Shown: one piece after another, positions 8,868 to 17,861 of the stretch | Position numbering within the stretch: the stretch's first letter is position 1 | Layout: every line of letters starts with the position of its first letter | Source: Acidulodesulfobacterium sp021802425 | Lineage (GTDB): Bacteria; SZUA-79; Acidulodesulfobacterales; Acidulodesulfobacteraceae | DNA length: 64,000 nt | NCBI GenBank assembly: GCA_021802425.1 | Contig: JAJZXJ010000006.1 | Span: 30,311 to 94,310 of the forward strand | Direction: 5' to 3' | The notes under the pieces: generated by a model | Told to the model about the DNA's origin: nothing | Databases searched by the model: none | What the model saw: the letters and a program-made list of their open reading frames with translations, nothing else | Program-made: the position numbers and the translations under genes

Positions 8868-10468
8868 GTATTTATTATCTTTGGAAATAAAATTTCCCTG
8901 CTTTCGTTGATTTTATGCCCGTCTTTAAATAATACCCCGCTGCTGTCAAAAATATTTTCCGGAACGATTGAAGACTTAAAAAATGCAAAAGCCTCCACAT
9001 TCAATATCTTGCTAATTCTTGCCGCCGTATCCGGCATAAACGGGTATATTAAATATGATATGCAATATATCGAAATAACCGCGCTTCTTAAAATTTTATA
9101 TAAATTTCTTTTGCCTTCCGGCAAAGATTTATCTATTTTCCATGGAGCGCTATCGTTTATATATTTATTTACCGTATTGATAAATTTAAAAGTTTCTTCC
9201 AAAATCCTTGCAAAATCATAATTGTCATATCTTTCGTTCAGGGTAGAGGTTATATCGCAAATCGCTCTGCTTAAATGTTCATCGATGCTCCCCGCTTCGC
9301 CGAAACCCGGCAATTTGCCCCCCGTATATTTTTGAAGCATGGCAGTTGTCCTTGAAACTAAATTTCCCAGATCGTTTGCAAGCTCGGAATTATATCTTGT
9401 AATGAAATTATCCATATTAAAATCGCCGTCCAAACCCAATGTTATCTCTCTTAAAAGATAAAACCTTAAGGCATCCGCTCCGTAATTATTTATCAAATAA
9501 ACCGGATCTATAACATTGCCGAGGGACTTTGACATTTTTTTATTGTCCATAAGCCACCAGCCGTGGGCGAATATTGTTTTTGGAAGCGGCAAATCTAAAG
9601 CAAAAAGCATAACCGGCCAGTAAACGGCGTGAAACTTAAGAATATCCTTGCCTACGATGTGGTTTGCGGTTTTAAAAAGCAAATTAAAATCGTTATCCCC
9701 TCCCTCCAGAAACTCTTCAAAACCTATTGCCGTAAGATAGTTTAAAAGGGCATCGAACCAGACATATATAATATGTTTATCGTTTCCGGGAACGGGAATG
9801 CCCCAGCTGAAAGATGTTCTTGAAACGCTTAAATCGTTTAATCCCTCTTTAATAAAGGATAAAACCTCGTTTTTTCTGAAAGGCGGCTTAATAAATTCGG
9901 GGCGGCTCCCGATATATTCCTCCAGCCTTTTTTCATATTTGTTCAATTTTAAAAAATAACTTTCCTCTTTAACCCTCGACGCCGGTCTTCCGCATTGAGG
10001 ACAGTTGCCGTCTATAAGGATCTTGCCGGTCAGGAAAGTTTCGCAGGGAGTGCAATACCAGCCCTCATATTCGGAAAGATAAATATCGCCCTTTTCCATT
10101 AACGCGGAAAATGCGAGTTGAACCGTTTTTATGTGGTCTTCATCGGTAGTTCTAATAAACCTGTCATAAGATATGGAAAGCATCCCAAAAAGGTCCTTGA
10201 ACTTGATATGAACGGCATCGGCAAGCTCTTTTGGAGTTATACCCCTTGCGTTTGCTTCTTTTTCTATTTTTAATCCGTGTTCGTCGGTCCCGGTCAGAAA
10301 AAATACCTTATAGCCGGATAACCTTTTAAATCTTGCGATAGAATCGGCAATAACCGTTGAATACGCATGACCGATATGGGGTTTATCGTTTACGTAATAA
10401 ATAGGCGTAGTAACATAAAAATAGTTTTTATAATTATCTTTATTTGCCATAACTTTATTCTTCTTCAC
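8864..10468 (-). CDS. metG: Methionyl-tRNA synthetase
   Basis: Class I synthetase charging tRNA-Met, 534 residues, the short form without a C-terminal dimerisation domain. HIGH at 31-34, four zinc-knuckle cysteines (C139, C142, C156, C159), KMSKS at 311-315 and an all-helical anticodon-binding domain to the end. Its ATG overlaps the PSP1 gene stop by 4 bp, and its stop overlaps the TatD start by 4 bp, so the three are translationally coupled. Confidence 0.97.
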   Translation of the reverse strand: MKKNKVMANKDNYKNYFYVTTPIYYVNDKPHIGHAYSTVIADSIARFKRLSGYKVFFLTGTDEHGLKIEKEANARGITPKELADAVHIKFKDLFGMLSISYDRFIRTTDEDHIKTVQLAFSALMEKGDIYLSEYEGWYCTPCETFLTGKILIDGNCPQCGRPASRVKEESYFLKLNKYEKRLEEYIGSRPEFIKPPFRKNEVLSFIKEGLNDLSVSRTSFSWGIPVPGNDKHIIYVWFDALLNYLTAIGFEEFLEGGDNDFNLLFKTANHIVGKDILKFHAVYWPVMLFALDLPLPKTIFAHGWWLMDNKKMSKSLGNVIDPVYLINNYGADALRFYLLREITLGLDGDFNMDNFITRYNSELANDLGNLVSRTTAMLQKYTGGKLPGFGEAGSIDEHLSRAICDITSTLNERYDNYDFARILEETFKFINTVNKYINDSAPWKIDKSLPEGKRNLYKILRSAVISIYCISYLIYPFMPDTAARISKILNVEAFAFFKSSIVPENIFDSSGVLFKDGHKINESREILFPKIINT

Positions 10469-11178
10469 TCCTGCTCGTTTGGATTATCGTCATACAAATC
10501 GAAATTGCGGTAAAAAACATCGTTGCTCTCCTTTACCGTTTTGCAAATATCCTCATCCGGGTTTAGCGGGTCAAAAGCAAGACAACATAAAAGCCTGCCG
10601 CAATATCCTACAAGTTTACCCGCATTCTGGCATTGTAGTTTTGTGATTTTTGAGGCTACATAATTAGACTCTTTGCCGACCGAGCTGCAGCAGCATGCTC
10701 TTCCGCATAAGCCTATCCCCCCTAAAAGTTTACATTCATCCCTGATATTAATCTGGCGCATTTCGATTCTTAAATGAAATTTTCCGGCAAGTATTTTTAC
10801 AAGCTCTCTAAAGTCCACTCTTTCTTCGGCGCTATAAAAAAATATAAGTTTGTTTTCGGAAGGCAAATATTTAACCTTAAGGAGTTTCATTATAATTTTA
10901 AGATTGCCTATGTTTTCCTTGCAGAAAGAGAAACCCTCGCTCTCGATAGGGTAAAATACAAACCTTTCCCCCGTTTCGAAACCGTAAATTTTTCTGATTA
11001 TCCGGGGCGTGGTTTTGGGGTCTTTATCGGCAATTTTAATGTCTTCCGCAATTGTCCCCAAAAAAATTCCGCTGTCTTTCTCGACAAGCACTTTATCATC
11101 AAGCTTTAATTGCAGCGCTTTTGCGTTAAATTCCTCGATATTGGCTTTTTCGTGTATCTTTACTCCTGCTACTCTCAT
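10465..11178 (-). CDS. ricT: PSP1-domain protein, RicT/YaaT-like
   Basis: 237 residues with the PSP1 C-terminal domain at about 60-145 and a cysteine-rich segment after it (C149, C158, C162-C164, C183, C193, C198, C199). In B. subtilis RicT equivalent cysteines hold an iron-sulfur cluster of the Ric complex, which affects RNase Y processing. The motif LLGGIGLCGRACCCSS is diagnostic. It lies between holB and metG, the position it holds in many bacteria. Whether a Ric-type complex exists here is unknown. Confidence 0.88.
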   Translation of the reverse strand: MRVAGVKIHEKANIEEFNAKALQLKLDDKVLVEKDSGIFLGTIAEDIKIADKDPKTTPRIIRKIYGFETGERFVFYPIESEGFSFCKENIGNLKIIMKLLKVKYLPSENKLIFFYSAEERVDFRELVKILAGKFHLRIEMRQINIRDECKLLGGIGLCGRACCCSSVGKESNYVASKITKLQCQNAGKLVGYCGRLLCCLAFDPLNPDEDICKTVKESNDVFYRNFDLYDDNPNEQE

Positions 11179-11234
11179 ATTTATAGTATATATCTCCTTG
11201 ACCTTTGATTGTTTAAAATTTAAAAAAATTAAAA

Positions 11235-12431
11235 TTACCGCGGCATGCCTTGCGCTAAAATATCCGAAAAATAGGCGTCCATCGCAATAGTTTTATTTAA
11301 ATTGTAACCGGTTTTATCTATATATTCCGCCGTTAACTCAATCATATTTAATAATCTTTGCGGAGTAATCTTAGAATCTTTTATAAACTTCCCGATGCTT
11401 TCGCAAATATCTATATTATATAATAATTTTTTATTTTTTGTCATGCGGTAAATATAAACATCCCTCAGGATGAACAAAAATATTTCAAATAATTCGGCCT
11501 TATTTTCATTATCTTTATCTTTATTCTTTTCGTTCAAATTTTTTAAAACCCTGTTAAACTCGTCCGACATATCATATCCGAGCAATGCCGGATCGCTATA
11601 AAAGGGTTCGTTAAAAATCAGCGTTAAAATCGATTTTCTTGTTTCAAAATATTGGCCCTCTGCCAACTTTTCGAAATTTGAATAACTGCCTTTCGCAAGC
11701 CTTGAGTAAACCGTTAAAATATCGTCAGGCGTTTCCGTTAACACGGCTTTAAAGGCATCAAATAAAACCTCATCGGGAACAGGTTTAAAAGCAAGCAGGG
11801 AGCATCTCGAAACAATGGTCGGCAAAAGGCCGTTTATATTCGATGAAATTAAAATAAAAACGGTCTTATCCGGCGGCTCTTCAAGGATTTTCAAGAGGGC
11901 ATTCATTGCGTTTGGATTCATTGCCTGCGCATCGTCTATTATGACAAACCTGTGACCCCCGAAGGAGGGGGTTAAACTTAAAAGCGAATTAACCTGATGA
12001 ATTTTTTCAATTTTTATTGAATTTCCGGAAGGTTCCACAATTATCAGATTCTGGTTTGTTTCGTTTAATACCCCGCTGCACGAAGGGCATTTCCCGCAAA
12101 AATACCCGCTTAATGTTTTGGCGTCCGCGGTTTTATAGTTGCCTGATTCCTCATTCTTGGAATCTTTATAATCTTTATAATCTTTCTCTTCAAAAAGAGA
12201 CAAAGCGGGGGGATTTTCGGGATTTTCTTTAATCCCTGTCCGGCTGCCGGTGCAATATGAGTAGTCTCTGCATAAAACGGAAGCGGCAAAAGATGTTGCG
12301 ACAAACCTTTTTCCGATATTTTTTTGCCCGTAAAATAAAAGCCCCTGGGGTATCCTGTCGTTCGCGAACAGCTCATTTAAAAACCCTATAGATTTTTCAT
12401 GCCCTATTATTTTAGAAATGCCGTAATCCAT
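11235..12431 (-). CDS. holB: DNA polymerase III delta' subunit
   Basis: Clamp-loader AAA+ subunit, 398 residues. A degenerate Walker A (GQKNIGKR, residues 35-42, lacking the usual T/S) is typical of delta'. A zinc-binding CGKCPSC element, LEEPPDKTVFILIS and SRCSLLAFKPV follow. Between the first beta strand and the zinc region there is an expanded, charged, repeated KDYKDYKDSKN segment at DNA 12160-12190 that is not part of the family core. The start codon lies in a tandem array of 9-bp units (GGATTATAC-type), so the reading frame stays open for several codons upstream. It is downstream of tmk, with a MITE-like element between them. Confidence 0.88.
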   Translation of the reverse strand: MDYGISKIIGHEKSIGFLNELFANDRIPQGLLFYGQKNIGKRFVATSFAASVLCRDYSYCTGSRTGIKENPENPPALSLFEEKDYKDYKDSKNEESGNYKTADAKTLSGYFCGKCPSCSGVLNETNQNLIIVEPSGNSIKIEKIHQVNSLLSLTPSFGGHRFVIIDDAQAMNPNAMNALLKILEEPPDKTVFILISSNINGLLPTIVSRCSLLAFKPVPDEVLFDAFKAVLTETPDDILTVYSRLAKGSYSNFEKLAEGQYFETRKSILTLIFNEPFYSDPALLGYDMSDEFNRVLKNLNEKNKDKDNENKAELFEIFLFILRDVYIYRMTKNKKLLYNIDICESIGKFIKDSKITPQRLLNMIELTAEYIDKTGYNLNKTIAMDAYFSDILAQGMPR

Positions 12432-12485
12432 ATAATCCGTATAATCCGTAAATTTTATATTTATCCCGAATTTAAAAACTTAATA

Positions 12486-12667
12486 TAAAGCATTAACTCA
12501 CCGTTAGAAACTATTAAAATGGTTTCAACATATTATAAATTCTGGATTCCCGCTTTCGCGGGAATGACAATACAGGAATTTAACTTCTCACCCAACGGGT
12601 GTCATTCCCGCGAAAGCGGGAATCCAGAAAAAGAAATTTCTAACGGTGATTTAAGGTAAAGCATTAA
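12486..12667. repeat. MITE-like element with nested inverted repeats, flanked by 11-bp direct repeats
   Basis: TAAAGCATTAA occurs at 12486-12496 and again at 12657-12667, bracketing a 160-bp insert (12497-12656). The outer inverted repeat is TCACCGTTAGAAA (12498-12510) against TTTCTAACGGTGA (12637-12649). Inside is a perfect 30-bp inverted repeat, 12540-12569 against 12600-12629, each arm itself containing the palindrome CCCGCTTTCGCGGG-type core. The insert has no coding capacity. It shares TIR logic and core with the element at 32281-32492. It supplies the last codon and stop of tmk. Confidence 0.8.
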
Positions 12668-13337
12668 TTAATTTCACAATATCTTTGGTTATCATATCGG
12701 CTATGTCCTTAGCGGGGGCGGCTGCGTCGATTTTCTTAATCCTGCTTTTAAACCTGTCCCCAAGATATATGTAATTAGTTCTGACCCTGTCGAAAAAATC
12801 TAAGGGTTCGCTGTCAAAACCGTCAAACTTGCCCGCCCTTCCGTTTAATCTCTTTAAGGCGTCCTCCGGCTTTAAATCGAAAAGGTAGGTTCTGTTTATG
12901 CCGACATTTTTTTGCCCGAGGACAAAATCGTTTATAGTTAAAATAAGCTCTTCAAAGCTTTTATCGTTTTTACCGTTTGAGTAAACCGCCTGATAGGCGT
13001 ATGTGGAATCGATAAACCGATCGCACAGTATAACATCAAAATCCTTTAGTTTTATTGAAATTTCTTCCAAATGGACTACTCTATCTGCCGAAAATAAAAA
13101 TAACGCCATAATAGAAACCGTTTTTTTGCCCAATGTTTTTAAAAAGGATAAATCTATATTCTTCCCGAAGTCTCTCCCGATAATAATATCTTTGACAACC
13201 GTTCCCAGATAAGTGCCTGTCGGCTCCTGCGTGAGCAAGACTCTATACCCCGCCTCTCTTAAAGAACCTGCTATCAAATTTGCGGCGGTGGTTTTGCCCG
13301 CTCCGTCGATACCTTCAAGCGTTATAAAAATTCCCAC
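12651..13337 (-). CDS. tmk: Thymidylate kinase
   Basis: dTMP to dTDP kinase, about 228 residues. P-loop LEGIDGAGKTT, the QEPTGTYLG (DRX/LID region) and DRFIDSTYAYQ motifs are all present. The ORF opens further upstream, but a GTG at 13337 (MGIFITLEGIDG) has a GGA ribosome site 8 bases ahead and aligns with the family start; the extra upstream residues are hydrophobic and unlike Tmk. The 3' end has been altered by the adjacent MITE-like element: the final codons CCT TAA are element sequence. Removing the insert with one repeat copy would restore an ending in ...LY-stop. Confidence 0.93.
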   Translation of the reverse strand: MGIFITLEGIDGAGKTTAANLIAGSLREAGYRVLLTQEPTGTYLGTVVKDIIIGRDFGKNIDLSFLKTLGKKTVSIMALFLFSADRVVHLEEISIKLKDFDVILCDRFIDSTYAYQAVYSNGKNDKSFEELILTINDFVLGQKNVGINRTYLFDLKPEDALKRLNGRAGKFDGFDSEPLDFFDRVRTNYIYLGDRFKSRIKKIDAAAPAKDIADMITKDIVKLINALP

Positions 13338-13385
13338 GATAAATTCCGTAATTATGCTATAATTAAAAAGTTTGAATAAAAAATC
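13338..13385 (-). promoter_or_regulatory. Candidate sigma-70 promoter for the tmk-holB-ricT-metG-tatD operon
   Basis: On the minus strand upstream of the GTG at 13337 the sequence reads TTGGAT...TATAGCATAAT, with -10-like elements about 20 bases ahead of the start. This is the only clear promoter-like sequence before the five-gene block. Medium to low confidence. Confidence 0.35.
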
Positions 13386-13456
13386 CAAAATCATATCATA
13401 ACATAAAAATTATAAAAATTTAAAAAATATATGGGGGAGGTCCGGTTTTTCCATTT

Positions 13457-14578
13457 ATGGAATTAGATTTATTCGATTATAAATTCGACGAAAAATTAAT
13501 CGCAAAATACCCGCTTAAAAAACGGGATGAAGCAAGACTTCTTGCGGTGGATGTAAAAAATTTTAAAATGGAGCACAAGAAATTTTACGACATAACAAAT
13601 TATATAAATAAAAACGACGCCGTCATAGTCAACAACTCTTTCGTCAAGAAAGCAAGAATATTCGGCAGGAGGCAGACGGGCGGAAAAGTAGAAATATTTA
13701 TCACCGAATTCCCTTTTAACATATCGTTTCCGCTCAGGCTGAACGCCCTTATAAAATCGCATAAAACCGTTAAAGATGGGGAAGAAATACTGATAACCGA
13801 AGAAAATAAAACGGAAAATAAAGCCGGCGAAGAAGGCGATAGAGAAGATGCCTTTATAAAAAGCGGGAATTATCTTAAAATTACCGCTCTAAAGAATTAT
13901 GGAAACGGAAATTACGATATTCTGATAAATAACAAAGAAGACAGCGATTTCCTGTTCGATAAATGCGCGGAAATACCTCTCCCTCCTTACCTTAAAAGGG
14001 GTGCGGAAGATATAGACGAGTCGTACTATCAAACGGTTTACGCCGATAATTTAAGCGGTTCTTCCGTTGCGGCTCCAACCGCCGGACTTCATTTTACCGG
14101 CGATCTGATAAATAAAATTAACGGAAAGGGTGGAATTTTTGCGAATGTTTCTTTAAATATCGGGCTTGGAACATTTATGCCCGTCAGGGAAAAAGACATA
14201 AGCAAACATAATATACACCTTGAAACTTATACGATTTCGGAAAAAACGGCTCGTTTAATTAACGAAACATTAAAATCGGGTAATAAAATCATAATTACGG
14301 GAACATCTTCGGTCAGGTGTCTCGAATCAAGCGCGGATAGCGGCGGAATTTTAATTCCGGCCGCGGAAAAATCGACATCTTTGTATATCCGCCCCGGCTA
14401 TAAATTTAAAATAACAAAAAACCTTATAACAAACTTTCATCAGCCAAAATCGTCCCTATTTATTATGATTTGCGCCTTAATAGGCATAGACAAAACAAAA
14501 GCCGTTTACGAAGAGGCTGTAAAAAACGGCTATTCCCTTTTTAGTTACGGGGATGCCATGTATTTATATAATATTTAA
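13457..14578 (+). CDS. queA: S-adenosylmethionine:tRNA ribosyltransferase-isomerase (queuosine synthesis)
   Basis: Adds the SAM-derived cyclopentene epoxide to 7-aminomethyl-7-deazaguanine in tRNA. 373 residues, somewhat longer than usual (about 345) because of an acidic insertion near residues 110-135. Family motifs: FDYKFDEKLIAKYPLKKRDEARLL at the N-terminus, VNNSFVKKARIFGRR, SSVAAPTAGLHFT and NFHQPKSSLFI. A strong GGGGAGG lies 16 bases before the ATG, further than normal. It is followed by tgt, the enzyme acting just before it in queuosine formation. Confidence 0.96.
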   Translation: MELDLFDYKFDEKLIAKYPLKKRDEARLLAVDVKNFKMEHKKFYDITNYINKNDAVIVNNSFVKKARIFGRRQTGGKVEIFITEFPFNISFPLRLNALIKSHKTVKDGEEILITEENKTENKAGEEGDREDAFIKSGNYLKITALKNYGNGNYDILINNKEDSDFLFDKCAEIPLPPYLKRGAEDIDESYYQTVYADNLSGSSVAAPTAGLHFTGDLINKINGKGGIFANVSLNIGLGTFMPVREKDISKHNIHLETYTISEKTARLINETLKSGNKIIITGTSSVRCLESSADSGGILIPAAEKSTSLYIRPGYKFKITKNLITNFHQPKSSLFIMICALIGIDKTKAVYEEAVKNGYSLFSYGDAMYLYNI

Positions 14579-14609
14579 AAATTAATTTTTTTAATATATA
14601 ATTTTTAAG

Positions 14610-15719
14610 ATGTTTAAAATAATTAAAAAAGATGAATGCACAGGCGCCAGAATAGCCGAGCTTTCCACTAAAAACGGCATTATAGAAACGCCGGTTTTTA
14701 TGCCTGTCGGGACAATAGGAACGGTAAAATCGTTATCCCCTTTCGAAATCTATGACGAGGGTTTTAAGGTTATGCTCGGAAACACTTACCATCTTTTTTT
14801 GCGTCCCGGCATAGACATAATAAAAAAATTCGGCTCTTTAAGGAATTTTACAAGATATAAAGGAATGATTTTAACCGACTCCGGCGGGTTTCAAATTTTT
14901 AGCCTCGCCAAATTTGCCAAAGTTAAAGACGACGGGGTTTCATTTATGTCCCATATAGACGGCGAGACGCACTTTTTTACCCCTGAGCGCGTCGTTGAGA
15001 TACAGGAGGCGCTTGATTCCGATATAATGATGCAGCTGGATGTATTTTCAGGACCTGAAGCCTCAAGGGATAAGGCGGAAAAAGACCTTGACATAACGAT
15101 AAAATGGGCAGAAAGATCAATGTCGGCAAAAAAAAAGGACGGCAATCTCCTTTTTCTTATATCCCAGGGCAACTTTTTTGAAGACCTGAGGGAAAAATCG
15201 GCCAGAATCATGTCCGGGTTTGATGCCGACGGTTATGCGATAGGCGGGTTGGCCGTCGGGGAAACAAAAGAAATTATGTTTAAGATGTTAGCCTCGTCGG
15301 CATCAAACCTTCCCGAAAACAAGCCGAGATACCTTATGGGCGTCGGAACGCCCGAAGATATTATAAATGCGGTATCTCTGGGCGTAGATATGTTTGATTG
15401 CGTAATGCCCACAAGAAATGCAAGAAACGGTTTCGTGTTTACATCCTCCGGCACCCTGAACATTAAAAACTCAAAGTATAAATCCGAAACGGGACCGCTT
15501 GATGCAGGTTGCGGCTGTTTTTGTTGTAAAAATTTTAGCGCCGCTTATGTAAGGCATATCTTTATGACAAAAGAAATATTTTCGCAAAGGCTTTTAACAT
15601 TGCATAATCTTCATTTTTATCAGGATCTAATTGTAAAAATAAGGCAGGCGATAAAGGAAAACAGTTTTCTTAATATGTTAAACAAAATAAATATGCAAAA
15701 ACCTTCATCTTTGTTTTGA
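14610..15719 (+). CDS. tgt: tRNA-guanine transglycosylase
   Basis: Exchanges guanine 34 for preQ1 in GUN-anticodon tRNAs. 369 residues, full length. D90 in TDSGGFQ is the general base, FDCVMPTRNARNG contains the nucleophilic aspartate and the substrate loop, and a CGCFCCK...H zinc site lies near residues 303-332. A TATAAT-like sequence lies about 8 bases before the ATG and no Shine-Dalgarno is seen, so translation may depend on queA or on a near-leaderless transcript. Confidence 0.97.
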   Translation: MFKIIKKDECTGARIAELSTKNGIIETPVFMPVGTIGTVKSLSPFEIYDEGFKVMLGNTYHLFLRPGIDIIKKFGSLRNFTRYKGMILTDSGGFQIFSLAKFAKVKDDGVSFMSHIDGETHFFTPERVVEIQEALDSDIMMQLDVFSGPEASRDKAEKDLDITIKWAERSMSAKKKDGNLLFLISQGNFFEDLREKSARIMSGFDADGYAIGGLAVGETKEIMFKMLASSASNLPENKPRYLMGVGTPEDIINAVSLGVDMFDCVMPTRNARNGFVFTSSGTLNIKNSKYKSETGPLDAGCGCFCCKNFSAAYVRHIFMTKEIFSQRLLTLHNLHFYQDLIVKIRQAIKENSFLNMLNKINMQKPSSLF

Positions 15720-15783
15720 CTTTATTTTAATTTAAATATAATATTAATAAAACCTGATAAAAATTTATAAAAATAAAATCAAA

Positions 15784-15840
15784 AAGGAGGTAACAGGGCT
15801 TAATCTAAAACTTAAAACAGCATTAAGCCTTTAAACTATT
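15784..15840 (+). promoter_or_regulatory. Structured yajC leader: displaced Shine-Dalgarno followed by a hairpin
   Basis: A perfect AAGGAGG (15784-15790) lies 50 bases before the yajC ATG, with no ATG, GTG or TTG at normal spacing. Between them GGCTTAAT (15797-15804) pairs with ATTAAGCC (15822-15829) around a 17-base loop. Folding would bring the ribosome site to about 17 bases from the ATG. No other ribosome site precedes yajC. A translational control element is inferred. Confidence 0.45.
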
Positions 15841-16191
15841 ATGAAAAATTTATTCAATCCGTTTAATCTATTTACCGTAAAAAATGCCTATGCGGCATCC
15901 GCCGCATCTTCCGGACAGGGCGGCTGGGAGGGAACATTGTGGAGTTTTGCCCCGCTAATCGCTATCGTGGTTATCTTTTACCTGTTGGTAATATTGCCCC
16001 AGCAAAAAAGGACAAAAGACCATAAGAAAATGATAGATTCTTTAAAAGTGGGAGACGAGATTCTTACCAACGGCGGTATTTACGGCATTATATCCGGAAT
16101 AGCCGACCAGGTCTTTACGATAGAAATAGCAAAAGACGTTAAAATCAAAATTGCAAAAAATGCCATAGCGACAAAGACTTCTAAATCATAA
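15841..16191 (+). CDS. yajC: Preprotein translocase subunit YajC
   Basis: Small bitopic inner-membrane partner of SecDF, 116 residues. One helix at about 38-57 (FAPLIAIVVIFYLLVILP) followed by PQQKRTKDHKKMIDSLKVGDEILTNGGIYGII, the conserved YajC core. The 35-residue Ala/Ser/Gly-rich N-terminal extension is longer than in E. coli. It is first in yajC-secD-secF and has the unusual leader described separately. Confidence 0.95.
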   Translation: MKNLFNPFNLFTVKNAYAASAASSGQGGWEGTLWSFAPLIAIVVIFYLLVILPQQKRTKDHKKMIDSLKVGDEILTNGGIYGIISGIADQVFTIEIAKDVKIKIAKNAIATKTSKS

Positions 16192-16270
16192 ACGGGCTTC
16201 AAGAACCTGCGGCGTCTATTATTTTACAAAAATTAAAAACCATATATTCACATATTCATAGGAAAATCCG

Positions 16271-17836
16271 ATGAAACCTGTTAAAACCAGATTGATTTTA
16301 ATAATTTCTCTTATAGTTATATCTATTTTTTCGGTAATTCCCTCGATTTATCCAAACACGCCCGGCTGGTGGAAAGCCGTCATCGGCAACGCGGAGATGC
16401 GTTTAGGACTCGATCTTCAGGGCGGCGTTTATCTTGTCGAAAGAGTCGAGACCGGCAAAGCGGTAAAAGAAAAACTTTATAAGGATTACACGGATATAAA
16501 ATCATTCGTTGAAAGTAAAGGCTACGGCAAAGATGCCGTAAGTTTCGAAGATTCACATATAAAAATTAAGGGAAAACTTTTAAAAAATACGCAGGAACTG
16601 ACAAAATATCTTGCGGAACATCACGGTTCCCTGCATCTCATGGACGATAAAATATATTTTAAAAAATCGGCTCTTTCAAAATATAAAGAAGAGGCGGTAA
16701 GCGGCGCCGTGGAGGTTATGAGAAACAGGATCGACCAGTTTGGCTTAGTCGCTCCAAAAATTGCCAGACAGGGCAAAAATTTAATAGTCGTGGAACTGCC
16801 CGGCGTCAAGGATGTTAAACAGGCCGTTAAGCTTATAGGAAAAACCGCAAGATTAACATTCAAATTAGTTGACGATAAACACAGCCTGCTAAAAGCATTA
16901 AACGGAAAAATCCCGAAGGGAGACGAAATTCTTTACCATACAACCTACAACAAATTTTCTCATAAAACGACAAAAAGGCCGTATCTTATAGAAAAGTCTA
17001 TTTTAATGAGCGGGGCCGAAATTTCAAGCGCAAATGTCCAGATAAACCGTTACAATCAACCTATTGTCGGGGTCGCTTTGAATTCGGACGGGGCAAAAAA
17101 ATTTGGGGATATAACTACAAAATACACGGGCAAAAGGCTTGCCATTATACTCGACGACAATGTAATCTCGGCTCCCGTTATAGAAGAACCTATACTGGGC
17201 GGAAACGCTTCTATTTCCGGAAGATTTACCATGGCTCAGGCTAATAATCTCGCAATAGCCCTTCGTTCAGGGGCATTACCCGCTCCGGTAAAAATAATCC
17301 AGAATGAAACGGTAGGCCCTACTCTGGGGGCGGACTCCATACATGCGGGCATACTTGCCGCCATTGTCGGAACTATCTTAGTTATCGGATTTATGATATT
17401 TTATTACAAACTATCGGGATTAATCGCAGATTTTGCCCTTCTTGAAAATGTATTATTCCTTATGGCCGCTCTATCCTTGTTCGGCGCGACCTTGACTCTT
17501 CCCGGCATCGCAGGAATAATTCTTACCATAGGTATGGCGGTTGATTCGAATGTCCTTATTTTTGAAAGGATAAGGGAGGAATTAAGAGAAAATAAACCGG
17601 TGGTTATTGCTATCGAAAACGGGTATAACAAGGCATTTTTTACGATTTTAGATTCTCATGTCACCGCTCTTATAACCGCCGCCGTCTTATTCTATTTTGG
17701 TTCCGGTCCCGTAAAAGGCTTTGCCGTAACATTATCTCTCGGCATTATTATAAATCTGTTTACTTCGTTAGTCGGCACAAAGGTTATATTCGACATTATA
17801 TCGAACAAAAGGGAACTTAACAAATTAAGCATTTAA
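16271..17836 (+). CDS. secD: Protein translocase subunit SecD
   Basis: Membrane-integrated export motor, 521 residues: an N-terminal helix (about 8-27), the LGLDLQGGVYLV motif (about 44), a large periplasmic domain, then five C-terminal helices with TVGPTLGADSIHAG and AVDSNVLIFERIREELRENK. An AGGAAA ribosome site precedes the ATG. It lies 25 bp before secF. Confidence 0.97.
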   Translation: MKPVKTRLILIISLIVISIFSVIPSIYPNTPGWWKAVIGNAEMRLGLDLQGGVYLVERVETGKAVKEKLYKDYTDIKSFVESKGYGKDAVSFEDSHIKIKGKLLKNTQELTKYLAEHHGSLHLMDDKIYFKKSALSKYKEEAVSGAVEVMRNRIDQFGLVAPKIARQGKNLIVVELPGVKDVKQAVKLIGKTARLTFKLVDDKHSLLKALNGKIPKGDEILYHTTYNKFSHKTTKRPYLIEKSILMSGAEISSANVQINRYNQPIVGVALNSDGAKKFGDITTKYTGKRLAIILDDNVISAPVIEEPILGGNASISGRFTMAQANNLAIALRSGALPAPVKIIQNETVGPTLGADSIHAGILAAIVGTILVIGFMIFYYKLSGLIADFALLENVLFLMAALSLFGATLTLPGIAGIILTIGMAVDSNVLIFERIREELRENKPVVIAIENGYNKAFFTILDSHVTALITAAVLFYFGSGPVKGFAVTLSLGIIINLFTSLVGTKVIFDIISNKRELNKLSI

Positions 17837-17861
17837 TTCTCATTCAAGGAGTTAAGAAAAA

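Noticed and set aside
13338..13394. Extra 19 residues at the tmk N-terminus
   Set aside because: Hydrophobic and unlike thymidylate kinase; a GTG with a ribosome site at 13337 fits the family start, and a promoter-like sequence lies within the extension.
14579..14609. Terminator between queA and tgt
   Set aside because: AT-only sequence with no GC stem; spacing and function suggest cotranscription.
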